In this document: positions 43,307-54,597 of the stretch, piece by piece
Position numbering within the stretch: the stretch's first letter is position 1
Layout of the letters: each line of letters opens with the position of its first letter
Assembly: GCF_003345655.1 (NCBI RefSeq)
Contig: NZ_QQOH01000001.1
Coordinates: 868,001 to 932,000 of the forward strand
Length of the DNA stretch: 64,000 nt
From: Motiliproteus coralliicola
Lineage (GTDB): Bacteria > Pseudomonadota > Gammaproteobacteria > Pseudomonadales > Balneatricaceae
Direction of reading: 5' to 3'
The notes under the pieces: model-generated
What the model saw: the letters and a program-made list of their open reading frames with translations, nothing else
Told to the model about the DNA's origin: nothing
Database searches by the model: none
Made by a program: the position numbers and the translations under genes

Positions 43307-44008
43307 TTAGTGGTCGCTTTCTAACTTCGTTTTGAGTTTCTGCTCGATATTCTTTCGAGCGGCGCTGATATGACGTCGCATCAGCATTTCAGCCAATTCA
43401 CCGTCCCGGTGCGAAATCGCATCGACAATGTGGCGGTGCTCGGCCAACGCCCTCACCGGGCGCGAACTGGAGAGGCTGAACTGATACCGGTACATCCGCA
43501 CCAGATGGTAAAGCTCTCCGCCAAGTAATTCGATTAACTTGTTGTTTTTACTTCCCTGAACAATTCGGTAATGGAAATCCAGATCACCCTCTTTCTGGAA
43601 GTAGGAACGCCCTTCGGTCTGCTCCAGACTATCCTCGTGCTCGTCGAGTAACGCCCGCAGACTCTCGATCTCGTCGTCGGTCATGTTCTGCGCCGCCAGG
43701 CGGCAGGCCATGCCCTCCATCGCTTCACGAACGTGGTAGATCTCGATCAGCTCCTGCGACGACAGCTCGACCACCCGGGCCCCCACGTGAGGTATGCGAA
43801 CGACCAGCCGTAAACCTTCTAAGCGGCGGATCGCCTCACGCAATGGCCCACGACTAATACCGTAGGTTCGGGCCAGTTCCGGCTCACTGATCTTGTGACC
43901 AGGCGGGATATCCCCCTTGATGATCGCGGTAACGATTTCACCGCAAACTCGATCCGCCAGGGTGCGGCTCTCAGGGGTTGCTTGTCGCAGAGTAGTTATC
44001 TGATTCAT
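43307..44008 (-). CDS. GntR/FCD-type regulator of the prp operon
   Basis: A 233-residue regulator: winged helix-turn-helix at about 15-80 (LADRVCGEIVTAIIKGDIPPG, LARTYGISRGPLREAIRRLEG) and an all-helical FCD ligand domain (about 95-225) with the metal/ligand His and Asp in DLDFHYRIV and LAEHRHIVDAI. As first gene before prpB it probably represses the operon and itself, with a 2-methylcitrate-cycle intermediate as inducer. This differs from the sigma-54 PrpR of enterics. Palindromic operators and a TATAAT lie just upstream, and no ribosome site precedes the ATG. Confidence 0.92.
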   Translation of the reverse strand: MNQITTLRQATPESRTLADRVCGEIVTAIIKGDIPPGHKISEPELARTYGISRGPLREAIRRLEGLRLVVRIPHVGARVVELSSQELIEIYHVREAMEGMACRLAAQNMTDDEIESLRALLDEHEDSLEQTEGRSYFQKEGDLDFHYRIVQGSKNNKLIELLGGELYHLVRMYRYQFSLSSSRPVRALAEHRHIVDAISHRDGELAEMLMRRHISAARKNIEQKLKTKLESDH

Positions 44009-44012
44009 TGTA

Positions 44013-44031
44013 ATTATAGATTGTCGACAAT
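44013..44031 (-). promoter_or_regulatory. prp operon promoter -10 with overlapping operator
   Basis: On the minus strand TATAAT (44018-44013) lies four bases before the regulator's ATG. The perfect palindrome ATTGTCGACAAT (44020-44031) sits directly upstream, in the -35/-10 spacer, where a bound GntR protein would block polymerase. The predicted transcript start is within a base or two of the ATG. Confidence 0.75.
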
Positions 44032-44080
44032 TTCTAAGTGTTAACGAAGATACGCCGCGATAATCGCAACGTCAACCAAG

Positions 44081-44102
44081 ATTGTCGACAAAACTGTCGA
44101 CA
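44081..44102. promoter_or_regulatory. Two further TGTCGACA operator sites
   Basis: ATTGTCGACAAA (44081-44092) and TGTCGACA (44095-44102) repeat the core of the promoter-proximal operator about 60-70 bases upstream, with centres 12-13 bases apart. They may help cooperative binding or DNA looping by the GntR regulator. Confidence 0.7.
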
Positions 44103-44312
44103 CAAGACAAAAGTCTAGGGGTAATCCCGCAGATGCGAAAACAGTCCAATCCGATAGATCGGCGAACGCTAGGCCTAAAGATTGCGGCTATAGAAACAGA
44201 ACCGCTGAAAGGAAGGATGGCTTCGCTGCCAACACAGACGGCAGCAATAAGTAGAACAAAGAACCAAATGGCGGATCGATCCTCTGATCAACCCGCATCA
44301 GAGCAACCCGGT

Positions 44313-45182
44313 TTAGTGGTCGGACTGGTAGCGCTCCAGCTCCTGCTCGAACAACGCAGCAAGCTGGCGGGGCTTCTGATAAGGAAGGCTGTGGTCACAG
44401 CCTCTGACGGAATGGTAATGCCAACGCTCAAACTGGTGCTCGAGCTGCTGATTGTACTGATGCATCGGTTCGGCCGTTCGCCCACCGACGAAACTGCTGA
44501 TATCACCCTGAGACCTTAACAGCTCGGCGCGATCGCTTCGTTGGCCGAACTCGGTCACCGCATCCAGTGCATTAGCAAACCCCCGCGGCCGACGACCCAG
44601 TCGCTCCAGACTGATGGCGTCACCCCGCGGGCTGGCGATGCGCCGCGGCGAAACCAGATTAAGAAACGCCATGATACTGGCCGCAGGATCCTCACTACAC
44701 CTCAACTCCGAGGCGACTTCACTGTAGAGCCGACGGCGCTGCAACGCGTCTTGCGGGTCGCTTCGGTCAACCAAGGCCGATTCGACTAGGTATTGCTTGT
44801 GCACCCGATGGGGCATCTGTTGCTTAAGTAGCAAGCTGACCAATCCCCCGAACGAATACCCCCCCAGATCAAACGCCCACCATTCCACCTGGTCCAGCAA
44901 CTGGATCAGATCGCCGCAGACCTGCTCGATGGTAAAGGGCGCCTCGGCGTCATTGGGATCACGGGTTTGGCCCATGCCACGAAGATCCGGCACCAGCACT
45001 TCGGACCAGCTGTGCAGGTGAGCCACTACCGGCTCCCAGGTCTCTTCGCCAGCCACTCCAGCCCCATGCAGCAACAACAGTCGCCGCCCCTGCTCTTTAT
45101 AGCGATTGCGATACAATCGATAGCCGAGATGCTGACTGGAAAGTTCGAGGTAGTCGACGGTACAGGAAAAATGGGGTTTCAT
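44313..45182 (-). CDS. Alpha/beta-fold hydrolase
   Basis: A ~289-residue serine hydrolase-fold protein. The oxyanion region is LLLLHGAGVAGEETWEPV, the nucleophile elbow is GGYSFGGLVS, a likely acid follows in the second half, and the catalytic His is in RGCDHSLPYQKP. VLVPDLRGMGQTRDP is typical of esterases, haloperoxidases and C-C hydrolases. The substrate is unknown. The frame opens 19 codons earlier, but MKPHFSCTVDYLEL is the more plausible start. Divergent from pabB; the 210 bases between it and the prp operators hold no gene. Confidence 0.85.
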   Translation of the reverse strand: MKPHFSCTVDYLELSSQHLGYRLYRNRYKEQGRRLLLLHGAGVAGEETWEPVVAHLHSWSEVLVPDLRGMGQTRDPNDAEAPFTIEQVCGDLIQLLDQVEWWAFDLGGYSFGGLVSLLLKQQMPHRVHKQYLVESALVDRSDPQDALQRRRLYSEVASELRCSEDPAASIMAFLNLVSPRRIASPRGDAISLERLGRRPRGFANALDAVTEFGQRSDRAELLRSQGDISSFVGGRTAEPMHQYNQQLEHQFERWHYHSVRGCDHSLPYQKPRQLAALFEQELERYQSDH

Positions 45183-45372
45183 TGCAATACTCACTGACAA
45201 TCGAACGCGATTGTAGAGCAAGCGGACGATAGATCCCACTGGAGCTTGGCGCCCACGGGGCGTACAATCGCCGCTCTTTATCCCGGGTCGGCTAAGCGCC
45301 CTATATTCGCGCCGCCGCTGGTTATCAACCAGACTCGGTCATCGGATCACCATAACTTGCGGAAGCGCTGTA

Positions 45373-46791
45373 TTGTCTTCAATCGCCCAATTGGCCCTGC
45401 CTTACTGCCCTGACAGTACCGAGCTGTTTGAGCGGATTCGCCACCTGCCCTATCCCGCCCTGCTCGACAGCGGCGGTTACGGCGGGAGTTTTGGTCGTTA
45501 CGATATTCTCTGCGCCCAGCCCACCCATCTGTTACAGGCTGCCGACGGCAATACCCAGCTGATGCAAGTCAGCCCGAAGGGCGAGCTGCAGCAACGCTCG
45601 ACAGCAGGCAACCCGTTCGATGCGCTACAGCAACTTCTGCTTGAACAGGGTTTTGATGGCGAAGCCACCGGTGAGCTACCGTTTTGCGGTGGAGCCCTGG
45701 GGTTTTTCGGCTACGACCTGGGCCGCTACGTCGAGCAGATCCCGACTCAAGCCTGCGCCGACATCCAGCTGCCGGACCTGCAGATCGGCCTCTACCCCTG
45801 GGCCATTGTGGTCGATCACCAACAGCAAAGCTGCCAACTAGTTAGCCACCAGCTCACAACGGACGAACTCACCCAGCTTTCGAAAAGCCTGACTAAGCAA
45901 CTGAAGAAAGCCCTATCGCCCTTCCGGCTCAGCCAGGCTTTTGATTCCAATCTGAGCGCCAAGGACTATCGCCAGCGCTTCGAACAGATACAGCACTACA
46001 TCCACAGCGGCGATTGCTATCAGGTCAACCTGGCACAGCGCTTCAGCAGCACCTATCAAGGGGATTGCTGGCAGGCCTATCAAACCTTACGCCAGACCAC
46101 CGGCACCCCGTTTTCCGCCTATCTGGAGTTCCCCGAAGGGGCCATCTTGAGCCTGTCACCGGAGCGTTTCCTGCAGGTTAACGACGGACAGGTCGAGACA
46201 CGCCCCATCAAGGGGACGCGCCCAAGGCACCACGACCCGCTGATCGATCGCCAATACAAGCAGCAGCTGATAGACAGCCCCAAGGATCGGGCCGAAAACT
46301 TGATGATCGTCGATCTGCTACGCAACGACCTGGGACGCAGCTGCAAAACCGGCTCAGTCCGGGTACCGGAGCTGTTCAAGATCGAAAGCTACGCCAATGT
46401 CCATCATCTGGTCACGGCGATTACGGCTGAACTGGAACAGCCCATCGACGTGATCGAACTGTTTCGCGGCAGCTTCCCCGGCGGCTCAATCACCGGCGCC
46501 CCAAAGATCAGATCGATGGAGATCATCGAAGAACTCGAGCCCCATCGCCGCTCAGCCTACTGCGGCTCCATCGGCTATATCGGCCTCAATGGCCAGGCGG
46601 ACAGCAGCATCTGCATTCGAACCCTGGTGGCCGACCGGGACTCAACCCAAACCGATAGCGGAAAGCTGCATTGCTGGGCCGGCGGCGGCATCGTCGCCGA
46701 TTCCGATTGCGAGGCCGAATACCAAGAGACTTTCGACAAGGTCAACAACCTGCTCAAGGGGCTACAAGAGCGCTATCTACCGACCGCCTAG
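45373..46791 (+). CDS. pabB: Aminodeoxychorismate synthase component I
   Basis: With PabA (not in the window) makes 4-amino-4-deoxychorismate for folate. The 472-residue protein has the chorismate-utilising core: HYIHSGDCYQVNLAQRFS, LSLSPERFL, TRPIKGTRPR (the lysine characteristic of PabB, where TrpE has a different residue), NLMIVDLLRNDLGR and GGSITGAPKIRSMEII. The N-terminal tryptophan-binding-like domain is present. TTG start with GGAAG eight bases upstream. Monocistronic with a strong terminator. Confidence 0.94.
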   Translation: MSSIAQLALPYCPDSTELFERIRHLPYPALLDSGGYGGSFGRYDILCAQPTHLLQAADGNTQLMQVSPKGELQQRSTAGNPFDALQQLLLEQGFDGEATGELPFCGGALGFFGYDLGRYVEQIPTQACADIQLPDLQIGLYPWAIVVDHQQQSCQLVSHQLTTDELTQLSKSLTKQLKKALSPFRLSQAFDSNLSAKDYRQRFEQIQHYIHSGDCYQVNLAQRFSSTYQGDCWQAYQTLRQTTGTPFSAYLEFPEGAILSLSPERFLQVNDGQVETRPIKGTRPRHHDPLIDRQYKQQLIDSPKDRAENLMIVDLLRNDLGRSCKTGSVRVPELFKIESYANVHHLVTAITAELEQPIDVIELFRGSFPGGSITGAPKIRSMEIIEELEPHRRSAYCGSIGYIGLNGQADSSICIRTLVADRDSTQTDSGKLHCWAGGGIVADSDCEAEYQETFDKVNNLLKGLQERYLPTA

Positions 46792-46812
46792 GCCCAGCCC
46801 AAAAATCGACGC

Positions 46813-46842
46813 AAAAAAAACGCCGCTATGCGGCGTTTTTTT
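46813..46842. terminator. Bidirectional Rho-independent terminator
   Basis: ACGCCGC and GCGGCGT around a TAT loop, with an A-run before and a T-run after. It terminates pabB on the plus strand and the Tim44-like gene on the minus strand. Confidence 0.93.
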
Positions 46843-46860
46843 ATTTCGCTTTCGAGCAGC

Positions 46861-47736
46861 CTAGGCCTGCTCGATACCGACGATAAACCAGTCGGCCCCG
46901 TCTTCGGACAGATCACGGGTCAGATGCCAGACCTCTCGGAACTCGGTAGTCTGAGCACCAGCACCTTCGCGCATCCAACCACTGAACAGCACGCTGATCT
47001 GAGCCTGCTGGTCCTTCTCACGGTAACCGATCAGTTCGGCCAGCACCGATACCAGGTCATTATCGAGCACCACATCGCCAAGTTTGGCGCGCTCAGCTTC
47101 CAACGCCCGGTACAACTCAGAAGAGCAGTAGCTTTCGATGGTCGGCAGGTCGTTCTGGCTCCAGGCTTGCTGCAATTGACCAAAGTGCCCTTTAGCTCCA
47201 TCCAGGAAAGCCCGCTCGTTAAACCAACTCGGCAGCTCGACGGTTTCAGCTTCAGCGCCCTGACCACCCCAGTTAAAGCCGGATTGGAACCCCTGGGCAT
47301 TAGTACGAGCCTGCGGCTCTGCATGGGGCGCCGGTTCCGTATCCACCCGTGGATGGCCAGCATAGCTCGGCTGAGCCGATTTACGAGCAAACAACTTGAA
47401 AAGCACGAAGGCGATCACGGCGATGATCAGCACATCCATGATCTGAATACCGTCAAAGGCGCCGCCAAAGAACAGCGCGGCTAGCAGACCACCAGCCAGC
47501 AGACCACCGAGCATACCGCCCATGCCCGACTTAGGCTTAGTTGCCGAGGTAGTGGTACCGGACTGCTTCGGTGCAGCTGTCGGGGCCGGATCCGACTTCG
47601 GCGTGGTTTTTTTCGGGGTAAAGAAGGACTTGCCGAAGCTGCCACCGCCACCAAGGCGTTTGGCTTCAGCGGCATCCGGTGCCAGCGTTAGGCCAAGCAT
47701 CAGGACGCAACAAAAGGCGGTTAGTGTCTTAAACAT
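46861..47736 (-). CDS. Tim44-like domain membrane protein
   Basis: About 291 residues. A signal segment (MFKTLTAFCCVLMLGLTLAPDAAEA) is followed by a Gly/Ser/Lys-rich stretch with KRLGGGGSFGK, a Gly-rich hydrophobic segment (MLGGLLAGGLLAALFFGGAF), a second helix (IMDVLIIAVIAFVLFKLFARK), and a C-terminal Tim44-like domain at about 165-290 (GHFGQLQQAWSQNDLPTIESYCS). The family is common in proteobacteria but its role is unclear. The ATG with GAGG six bases upstream is preferred over one four codons earlier. Confidence 0.84.
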   Translation of the reverse strand: MFKTLTAFCCVLMLGLTLAPDAAEAKRLGGGGSFGKSFFTPKKTTPKSDPAPTAAPKQSGTTTSATKPKSGMGGMLGGLLAGGLLAALFFGGAFDGIQIMDVLIIAVIAFVLFKLFARKSAQPSYAGHPRVDTEPAPHAEPQARTNAQGFQSGFNWGGQGAEAETVELPSWFNERAFLDGAKGHFGQLQQAWSQNDLPTIESYCSSELYRALEAERAKLGDVVLDNDLVSVLAELIGYREKDQQAQISVLFSGWMREGAGAQTTEFREVWHLTRDLSEDGADWFIVGIEQA

Positions 47737-47879
47737 GTCTTTCCTCATGGTTAGGGGTGAATCTATTGGATTACAAAAGTCGCACAGAGTTCGAATTTGC
47801 CGCTTTCGCGCAAAATAAAGCCACTACCAAGAACAACAATGGCCGAGAACGGCAATGGCTTTGCTGACCACGGTGACGA

Positions 47880-48497
47880 TTAAAGCGTCAGATCACGATT
47901 ACTGGCGGCAATAAAGGCTTTTTTCAAGTCTTCGTAGTTGTGCACCGCCGGGAACTGCGGGAACTCATCGATCACATTCTGCGGCGCATGGAACAGGATC
48001 CCAGCATCGGCCTGGGCCAGCATGGTGGTGTCATTGTAGGAATCACCAGCGGCAATCACCCGGTAGTAGAGCCCCTGGAAGGCCAACACCGACTGACGCT
48101 TAGGGTTCGCCTGGCGCAGTTTGTAATCGACGATGCGACCGCTTTCATCCGCGATCAGACGGTGGCAGAACAGCGTCGGGAAGCCCAGCTGGCGCATCAG
48201 CGGCTGGGAGAATTCGTAGAAGGTATCGGACAGAATCACCACCTGGAAACGTTCGCGCAGCCAGTCGACGAACTCCACCGCGCCATCGAGCGGCTTCAGC
48301 TTGGCGATCGTGGCCTGGATCTGCGGCAAGGTCAGGCCGTGCTGATCGAGGATACGCAGACGCTGCTGCATCAGCTCGTCATAGTCGGGAATATCGCGGG
48401 TCGTCGCCTTGAGCTCTTCAATACCGGTCTCGTTGGCGAACTCGATCCAGATCTCCGGGACCAACACCCCTTCCAGGTCTAAACATGCGATTTCCAC
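47880..48497 (-). CDS. thrH: Phosphoserine phosphatase / phosphoserine:homoserine phosphotransferase ThrH
   Basis: HAD-family enzyme that can dephosphorylate phosphoserine and transfer its phosphate to homoserine. The 205 residues start (GTG) EIACLDLEGVLVPEIWIEFA and show DYDELMQQRLRIL, VVILSDTFYEFSQPLMRQLGFPTLFCH and VIAAGDSYNDTTML, very close to my memory of Pseudomonas ThrH. GAGGAG six bases before the GTG sets the start. The 55 residues open further upstream have no family match. The first Asp of DLEGV is the nucleophile. Confidence 0.94.
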   Translation of the reverse strand: MEIACLDLEGVLVPEIWIEFANETGIEELKATTRDIPDYDELMQQRLRILDQHGLTLPQIQATIAKLKPLDGAVEFVDWLRERFQVVILSDTFYEFSQPLMRQLGFPTLFCHRLIADESGRIVDYKLRQANPKRQSVLAFQGLYYRVIAAGDSYNDTTMLAQADAGILFHAPQNVIDEFPQFPAVHNYEDLKKAFIAASNRDLTL

Positions 48498-48750
48498 GTC
48501 GCTCTCCTCGCTTAATGGATGATGACTTGAACCGCCCTGACGACGGCTAACCGGGCCGGACTCTAACCTGCTTTGATGCCGCAGGCAATGCCACCTCCGA
48601 TGCACGGATGGGCCAGCAAATCGCAAACCATGAGATCCCGGCACAGGACAACTTTCCACCACAAGCGCGAGGCGCGGTACTGATCAGCGAATGAGGCGAG
48701 GAAAACGTGATGGACAATCAACCCAGATGCTTACCCATCCTCAGCACTGC

Positions 48751-49755
<1,005 letters not shown>

Positions 49756-49842
49756 TTAAAAGCTATTGCTCTAAGAATAATCCATACCGTTTAAGAGGCA
49801 AGCCCTAAGAACAAAAAGGAATAAAGAGGGATGAAACGCAGC

Positions 49843-50796
49843 TTAACGTAATCGGGCCAAAGCCTGCTGCAATGGCGCTTCGAGCGGCGCCTTGACGATA
49901 ATCCGCTCACCCGTCCCCGGCAGCCGGACCCGCAACTCAGCAGCGTGCAGGAACAATCGCTTCACCCCCTGTTCGCGCATCTCCCGATTGGCCTGTTCAT
50001 CGCCATACTTGGGATCACCGATAATCGGATGGCCAGCATACTGGGTATGCACCCGGATCTGGTGGGTACGACCGGTAATCGGTTTGGCCTCTACCAGCGA
50101 ACAATGCTCAAACTGCTGCAGCACCCGAAACTGGGTTAAGGAAGCCTTACCGTCAGCATCGACCCTCACCACGCGCTCTCCGGACTTCAACTCATTCTTC
50201 TTCAGCGGTGCTTCAACCTTAACCCGGCGCTTAGACCAGCGCCCAACCACCAATGCATGGTAGATTTTATCAACCCGATTCTGGCGCAGGTCTTCGTGCA
50301 GCGCCTTGAGCGCACTCCTCTTTTTGGCCACCATCACCGCACCGGAGGTATCGCGATCAAGCCGATGCACCAATTCCAGAAATTTGGCCTGCGGACGCAT
50401 CACACGCAGCGCCTCGATCAATCCCAGATTGATCCCGCTACCACCATGGACCGCCAACCCCGATGGTTTATTAACCACCAGCAACTGATCGTTCTCAAAC
50501 AAGATGGCGTCTTCAAGCCGGCTCGACAGTCCCTCGCTGACCTTGGGCGGCGCCTTCTCCTCGGGCAACCGCAACGGAGGTATCCTGACTTTGTCACCAG
50601 CCTGCAAACGATATGGCGCCTTCACCCGTCCTTTATTAACGCGCACTTCCCCCTTGCGCAGAATGCGATAGATCAGCGTCTTAGGTGCGCCTTTCAGACG
50701 GGTCATCAAAAAGTTATCGATCCGCTGTCCGGCCTGATGTTCGTCAATATCTACCCACTGAACACCGGTCGAGGGCTGTTTCGCCTCTGTAGTCAT
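49843..50796 (-). CDS. rluC: 23S rRNA pseudouridine(955/2504/2580) synthase RluC
   Basis: Isomerises three uridines in the peptidyl-transferase region of 23S rRNA. About 317 residues: S4 domain at 20-80 ([36 protein letters not shown]) and RluA-type catalytic domain with the Asp in [41 protein letters not shown] closes the site. It is divergent from rne, the classic rne-rluC arrangement. The ATG at residue 8 of the open frame (which begins TTG) is preferred. Confidence 0.95.
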   Translation of the reverse strand: MTTEAKQPSTGVQWVDIDEHQAGQRIDNFLMTRLKGAPKTLIYRILRKGEVRVNKGRVKAPYRLQAGDKVRIPPLRLPEEKAPPKVSEGLSSRLEDAILFENDQLLVVNKPSGLAVHGGSGINLGLIEALRVMRPQAKFLELVHRLDRDTSGAVMVAKKRSALKALHEDLRQNRVDKIYHALVVGRWSKRRVKVEAPLKKNELKSGERVVRVDADGKASLTQFRVLQQFEHCSLVEAKPITGRTHQIRVHTQYAGHPIIGDPKYGDEQANREMREQGVKRLFLHAAELRVRLPGTGERIIVKAPLEAPLQQALARLR

Positions 50797-50817
50797 AGTC
50801 TTAGGAAGGGCCTTCAA

Positions 50818-51396
50818 TTGCTGGGGAAAGGAATAGCTGCTATATTGTCGCGTCGCTCAGAGAAGCTAGTGCCTCCGAGCAATTTGCGGATCGCATTGTA
50901 ACTGATTCCTGCCCAATCGGCAGATGAAAATCCAGGCATCCGCAACGGCCGAGACAACGGCCATTTTATTGACAGACACCAGGGGTAGCAGCGCTCGAAT
51001 CGTCAGGCTGCTACTGAAAACAAGTCGCGCGCCCTGAACTCAACGCTTCGCGATTTGGATTGATTTATGCCTTGTGTTAGGTGGAGATGTCAGTAACCCA
51101 TGGATCTATGCGCCATCCATCATGATCTGCGCATATCAATAACGGTCAGCCGCTTCGAAAGCCGCGCTTAAGACCCATCCGAGATTGGTTACTGTTTCCT
51201 GCACCGAGAGGTTTACCACAGACAGAAACGAGCGCGACATCTCGCGCCAGGCTACGATGCCCAGAGGCATTGACACAGCACTTCTGTGCGCCTGTGAAAC
51301 TGACTGCACACATAAACATATCGATTCGAATACAGTAAAAAAAACCTGTTGATTCAAGGCGGTGCGATTACTCACTAAAGAGTTGAATAAGCACCC
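50818..51396 (+). promoter_or_regulatory. rne leader and rluC/rne divergent control region
   Basis: A gene-free region of 579 bases. A long 5' leader is expected for rne, because RNase E binds and cleaves its own leader to set its level. Candidate elements are TTGACA at 51270 with a GCAC/GTGC hairpin just after it, and an A-run at 51335-51342. A ribosome site is not clear: AAAGAG lies about 14 bases before the ATG. I could not assign the hp2/hp3 stems known from E. coli. Confidence 0.5.
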
Positions 51397-54300
51397 ATGA
51401 AAAGAATGCTAATCAACGCAACTCAGCCTGAGGAGTTGCGTGTAGCGCTGGTCGATGGCCAACGCCTGTACGATCTGGATATCGAATCCGGCGCCCGCGA
51501 GCAGAAAAAAGCCAACATCTATGTTGGCCGTATCACTCGAGTCGAGCCCAGCCTCGAAGCGGCCTTCGTCGACTTCGGCGCAGACCGCCACGGTTTCCTG
51601 CCGCTTAAAGAGATCTCTCGCGAATACTTCAAAGACAGCAACACCAAAGGCCGTGTCAGCATCAAGGATGTGATCACCGAAGGCCAGGAAGTGATTGTCC
51701 AGGTCGACAAGGAAGAGCGCGGTAACAAGGGCGCCGCCCTGACCACCTTTATCTCACTGGCCGGTCGCTATCTGGTGCTGATGCCCAACAACCCACGGGC
51801 CGGTGGTATCTCCCGTCGCATCGAGGGTGAGGAGCGCAACCAGCTGCGCGAAGCGCTGAATCAGGTCAACGTCCCCGACTCCATGGGCGTTATTGTTCGC
51901 ACCGCCGGTATCGGTCGCTCCGCTGAAGAGCTGCAATGGGACCTGGACTATCTGAACCAGCTATGGAGCTCGATCACCGAAGCCTCCACCCAGAAGAAAG
52001 CCCCCTTCCTGATTTATCAGGAGAGCAACGTCATCATCCGCGCCATCCGCGACTACCTGCGCTCGGATATCGGCGAAGTGCTGATCGACAACCCCTCTAT
52101 CCATCAGGAGGCCCTGGAGTTCATCAAGCACGTCATGCCCAGCTACGAGAGCAAGATCAAGCTCTATAGCGAAGAGACGCCGATGTTTAACCGCTTTCAG
52201 ATCGAAACTCAGATCGAGAGCGCGTTCCAGCGCGAAGTCCGCCTGCCTTCCGGCGGCTCCATCGTAATCGATCCGACCGAAGCCCTGGTCTCCATCGACA
52301 TCAACTCTGCCCGCGCTACCAAGGGCGGCGATATAGAAGAGACCGCGCTGCAAACCAACCTGGAAGCGGCCGATGAGATCGCCCGCCAGCTGCGTCTGCG
52401 CGATATCGGCGGCCTGATCGTGATTGACTTTATCGATATGACCCCGGTGCGCAACCAGCGCGAGGTCGAGAACCGGATGAAGGACGCCCTCAAGGTCGAT
52501 CGCGCCCGTGTCCAGGTTGGCCGCATCTCCCGCTTCGGCCTGCTCGAAATGAGCCGTCAACGCCTGCGCCCGTCCCTGGGCGAGACCAGCGGTATCGTCT
52601 GCCCGCGCTGTAACGGCCAGGGCACCATCCGCGATATTGGCTCGCTGGCACTGTCGATCATGCGTCTGATGGAGGAAGAAGCCTCCAAGGACCGCACTGC
52701 CCAGATCCAGGCCAACGTACCGGTCAACGTCGCCACCTACCTGCTGAACGAGAAGCGCAACAATCTTCGCGCGATCGAAAAGCGCCATGCGGTCGATATC
52801 TTCGTGATCCCGAATCCCAGCATGGACACCCCGCAGTACGAAGTCACCCGGATCCGTGACGACAACACTACCTCCGATGTCAGCTACGACATGGCGATCG
52901 ACGAGGTTCAAGAAGAGGAAACCCTGACCACCGCTGCACCGATTCGCCGGCCAGAAGCGGCGGTCAAAGGCATCACCCCGGCCAAGCCGGCGCCGATCGC
53001 TTCCGCCCCCAACGCGGTAGCCGATAAACCCGAGCCCGAAGCCAGCGGCGGCCTGAGCAAGCGCCTGTTCTCTGCCATCTCCGCCCTGTTCGGCGCCTCT
53101 TCTGAAGAACCCAAGACCGAAGAGAAGCCCAAAGCACGTCAGGCCGACAACAGCAGTGAATCGCGCGAAGGCCAGAACCGTCGCCGTCGTCGCAACGACA
53201 ACCGTCGCCGTCGCGGCCGCAACAAAGACCGCTCCGACGAGCAGAATCGTAAAGATGAACAGGCCGAAGGCGGCAAGAGTGACAAGGGCGAAAAAGGCGA
53301 CAGCGAAGAAGCCAAGCCGTCCCGTCGTCGTCGCAACCGCAAGTCCGAGGAGAGCACAGGCGAGCAACGCCGTGGCCGCAAGCCCGAGGAGAGCGGTAGC
53401 GAGAAGCGCCGCGGACGCAAGCGTGACGAGCAGAAGCCGCAAGTCGATTCCAGCGTAGAGCATCAGGCCAGCGATGAGCAGACCGGCAACGAAGACGCTC
53501 CGCGTCGTCGTGACCGCAACTCCAAGCGCCGTAGCGAGCGCGCCGGCCGTCGCAGCGGTGAGCGCAGCAAGCGTGAGGATCTGCTGGAAAAACTGGAAGC
53601 CGAACAGCAGGCAAAGGCCGATGCCGAAGCCGCCGCAGCGGCCGAAGCTGCCAAGCAACTCGTCGATGACGCCGAATCGGAACAGGAGCAACCTGCTACC
53701 GAACAGGCTTCAACCGATGATAGCGCTAAAGACGAGACCAAACGAGAGCGCCCACGCCGTTCTCGCCGCTCACGCAGCAAAGCCAAGGCTGACACCGAAG
53801 TGACAACCGCCGACACCGAATCACCGGTGAACAGCAAAGCGGAGCAACCAGCGCAAGTCACTGAGGCTAACGCCGAGACCGAGTCTGCCAAAACCGCCGC
53901 ACCGGAGGCCGAGCAGGTAACTGCGCCTGCGGAAGCTCCCGAGGCGGAAAGCTCGGACACTGAGACCGCCAGCAGCGAAGCAGCGCCTGAGGCCAAACCG
54001 GCCGCAGAGTCCGCGCCGCAAACAGCTGAAGAAGCCCCGGCCGCCCAAGTGCAGCAGACAGAGGCCGAGGCCGAGGACAAACCCAAGGCACGTCGTCGCG
54101 GCCGCGTCGCCAACGACCCGCGCGAAAAGCGCCGTCGTCAAAAGGCAGAAGCCGAAGCGCGCGCCCGCGCCGAGACTGAAGCCGTAACGGTCGAGCAGAG
54201 CGAGCCAGCCGACAGCGCAGCAGAACCAGCTGTCGAAGCTGCCGCTGAAGTTGCAGCAGCCGTTAGCACCCCGGCTCAACAGCCGGAATCCGAACCGACA

Positions 54301-54486
54301 GCGCAGGCCGAGCCGGAGGTCGCTTCCGAGCCGAAGACCGACAAGAGCCTGGTTGAACGCGCTGTTGAGGCGGCTGAAGCCACAGAGGCTAGCAACGTAG
54401 CTGCTGACTCCCAGAGTGGCACCGAAACCGAGGAAAAGCCGGATTCGGAGGCGGAAACCGCCACCACCGCGAAAGACCAGGCTTAA
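51397..54486 (+). CDS. rne: Ribonuclease E
   Basis: Essential endoribonuclease and degradosome scaffold. The 1029 residues begin [21 protein letters not shown]. The S1 domain is at about 37-125, the catalytic DNase I-like domain has SIDINSAR and [11 protein letters not shown] (metal Asp303 and Asp346 in E. coli numbering), and the zinc-link is CPRCNGQG. Beyond residue ~510 the chain is disordered: an Arg-rich zone ([18 protein letters not shown] and similar blocks, about 595-720) likely binds RNA, and an Ala/Glu/Pro-rich tail follows to the end. Partners such as PNPase or RhlB would bind there. It ends in a bidirectional terminator. Confidence 0.97.
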   Translation: MKRMLINATQPEELRVALVDGQRLYDLDIESGAREQKKANIYVGRITRVEPSLEAAFVDFGADRHGFLPLKEISREYFKDSNTKGRVSIKDVITEGQEVIVQVDKEERGNKGAALTTFISLAGRYLVLMPNNPRAGGISRRIEGEERNQLREALNQVNVPDSMGVIVRTAGIGRSAEELQWDLDYLNQLWSSITEASTQKKAPFLIYQESNVIIRAIRDYLRSDIGEVLIDNPSIHQEALEFIKHVMPSYESKIKLYSEETPMFNRFQIETQIESAFQREVRLPSGGSIVIDPTEALVSIDINSARATKGGDIEETALQTNLEAADEIARQLRLRDIGGLIVIDFIDMTPVRNQREVENRMKDALKVDRARVQVGRISRFGLLEMSRQRLRPSLGETSGIVCPRCNGQGTIRDIGSLALSIMRLMEEEASKDRTAQIQANVPVNVATYLLNEKRNNLRAIEKRHAVDIFVIPNPSMDTPQYEVTRIRDDNTTSDVSYDMAIDEVQEEETLTTAAPIRRPEAAVKGITPAKPAPIASAPNAVADKPEPEASGGLSKRLFSAISALFGASSEEPKTEEKPKARQADNSSESREGQNRRRRRNDNRRRRGRNKDRSDEQNRKDEQAEGGKSDKGEKGDSEEAKPSRRRRNRKSEESTGEQRRGRKPEESGSEKRRGRKRDEQKPQVDSSVEHQASDEQTGNEDAPRRRDRNSKRRSERAGRRSGERSKREDLLEKLEAEQQAKADAEAAAAAEAAKQLVDDAESEQEQPATEQASTDDSAKDETKRERPRRSRRSRSKAKADTEVTTADTESPVNSKAEQPAQVTEANAETESAKTAAPEAEQVTAPAEAPEAESSDTETASSEAAPEAKPAAESAPQTAEEAPAAQVQQTEAEAEDKPKARRRGRVANDPREKRRRQKAEAEARARAETEAVTVEQSEPADSAAEPAVEAAAEVAAAVSTPAQQPESEPTAQAEPEVASEPKTDKSLVERAVEAAEATEASNVAADSQSGTETEEKPDSEAETATTAKDQA

Positions 54487-54520
54487 GCCTGGTCGATCCC
54501 TCCTACCGGCAATAGCCGAT

Positions 54521-54558
54521 AAAAAAGGCCGAGATTGAAATCAATCTCGGCCTTTTTC
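54521..54558. terminator. Bidirectional Rho-independent terminator
   Basis: GGCCGAGATTG and CAATCTCGGCC form an 11-bp stem with a 4-base loop, flanked by A and T runs. It separates the converging rne and murB. Confidence 0.93.
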
Positions 54559-54597
54559 GTTTTTGCTTCGGTCTAACCTGGCGCACCGACCAGCTAC

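Noticed and set aside
44082-44519. 145-codon plus-strand frame next to the prp operators
   Set aside because: Overlaps the operators and the opposite-strand hydrolase, has no ribosome site or family pattern.
51136-51375. 79-codon minus-strand frame in the rne leader
   Set aside because: No recognisable motif and it lies in the expected long rne leader. Treated as chance.
53150-53560. Repetitive CGTCGT-type tracts that might suggest a repeat array or CRISPR
   Set aside because: They are arginine codons of the RNase E tail with irregular spacing and no unique spacers; no CRISPR is present in the window.
51961-53691. Long open frame of 576 codons on the minus strand inside rne
   Set aside because: It is antisense to the conserved RNase E frame, and its Ala/Leu/Gly-rich translation mirrors the Arg/Glu/Ala codons of rne. 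No family, ribosome site or promoter supports it.
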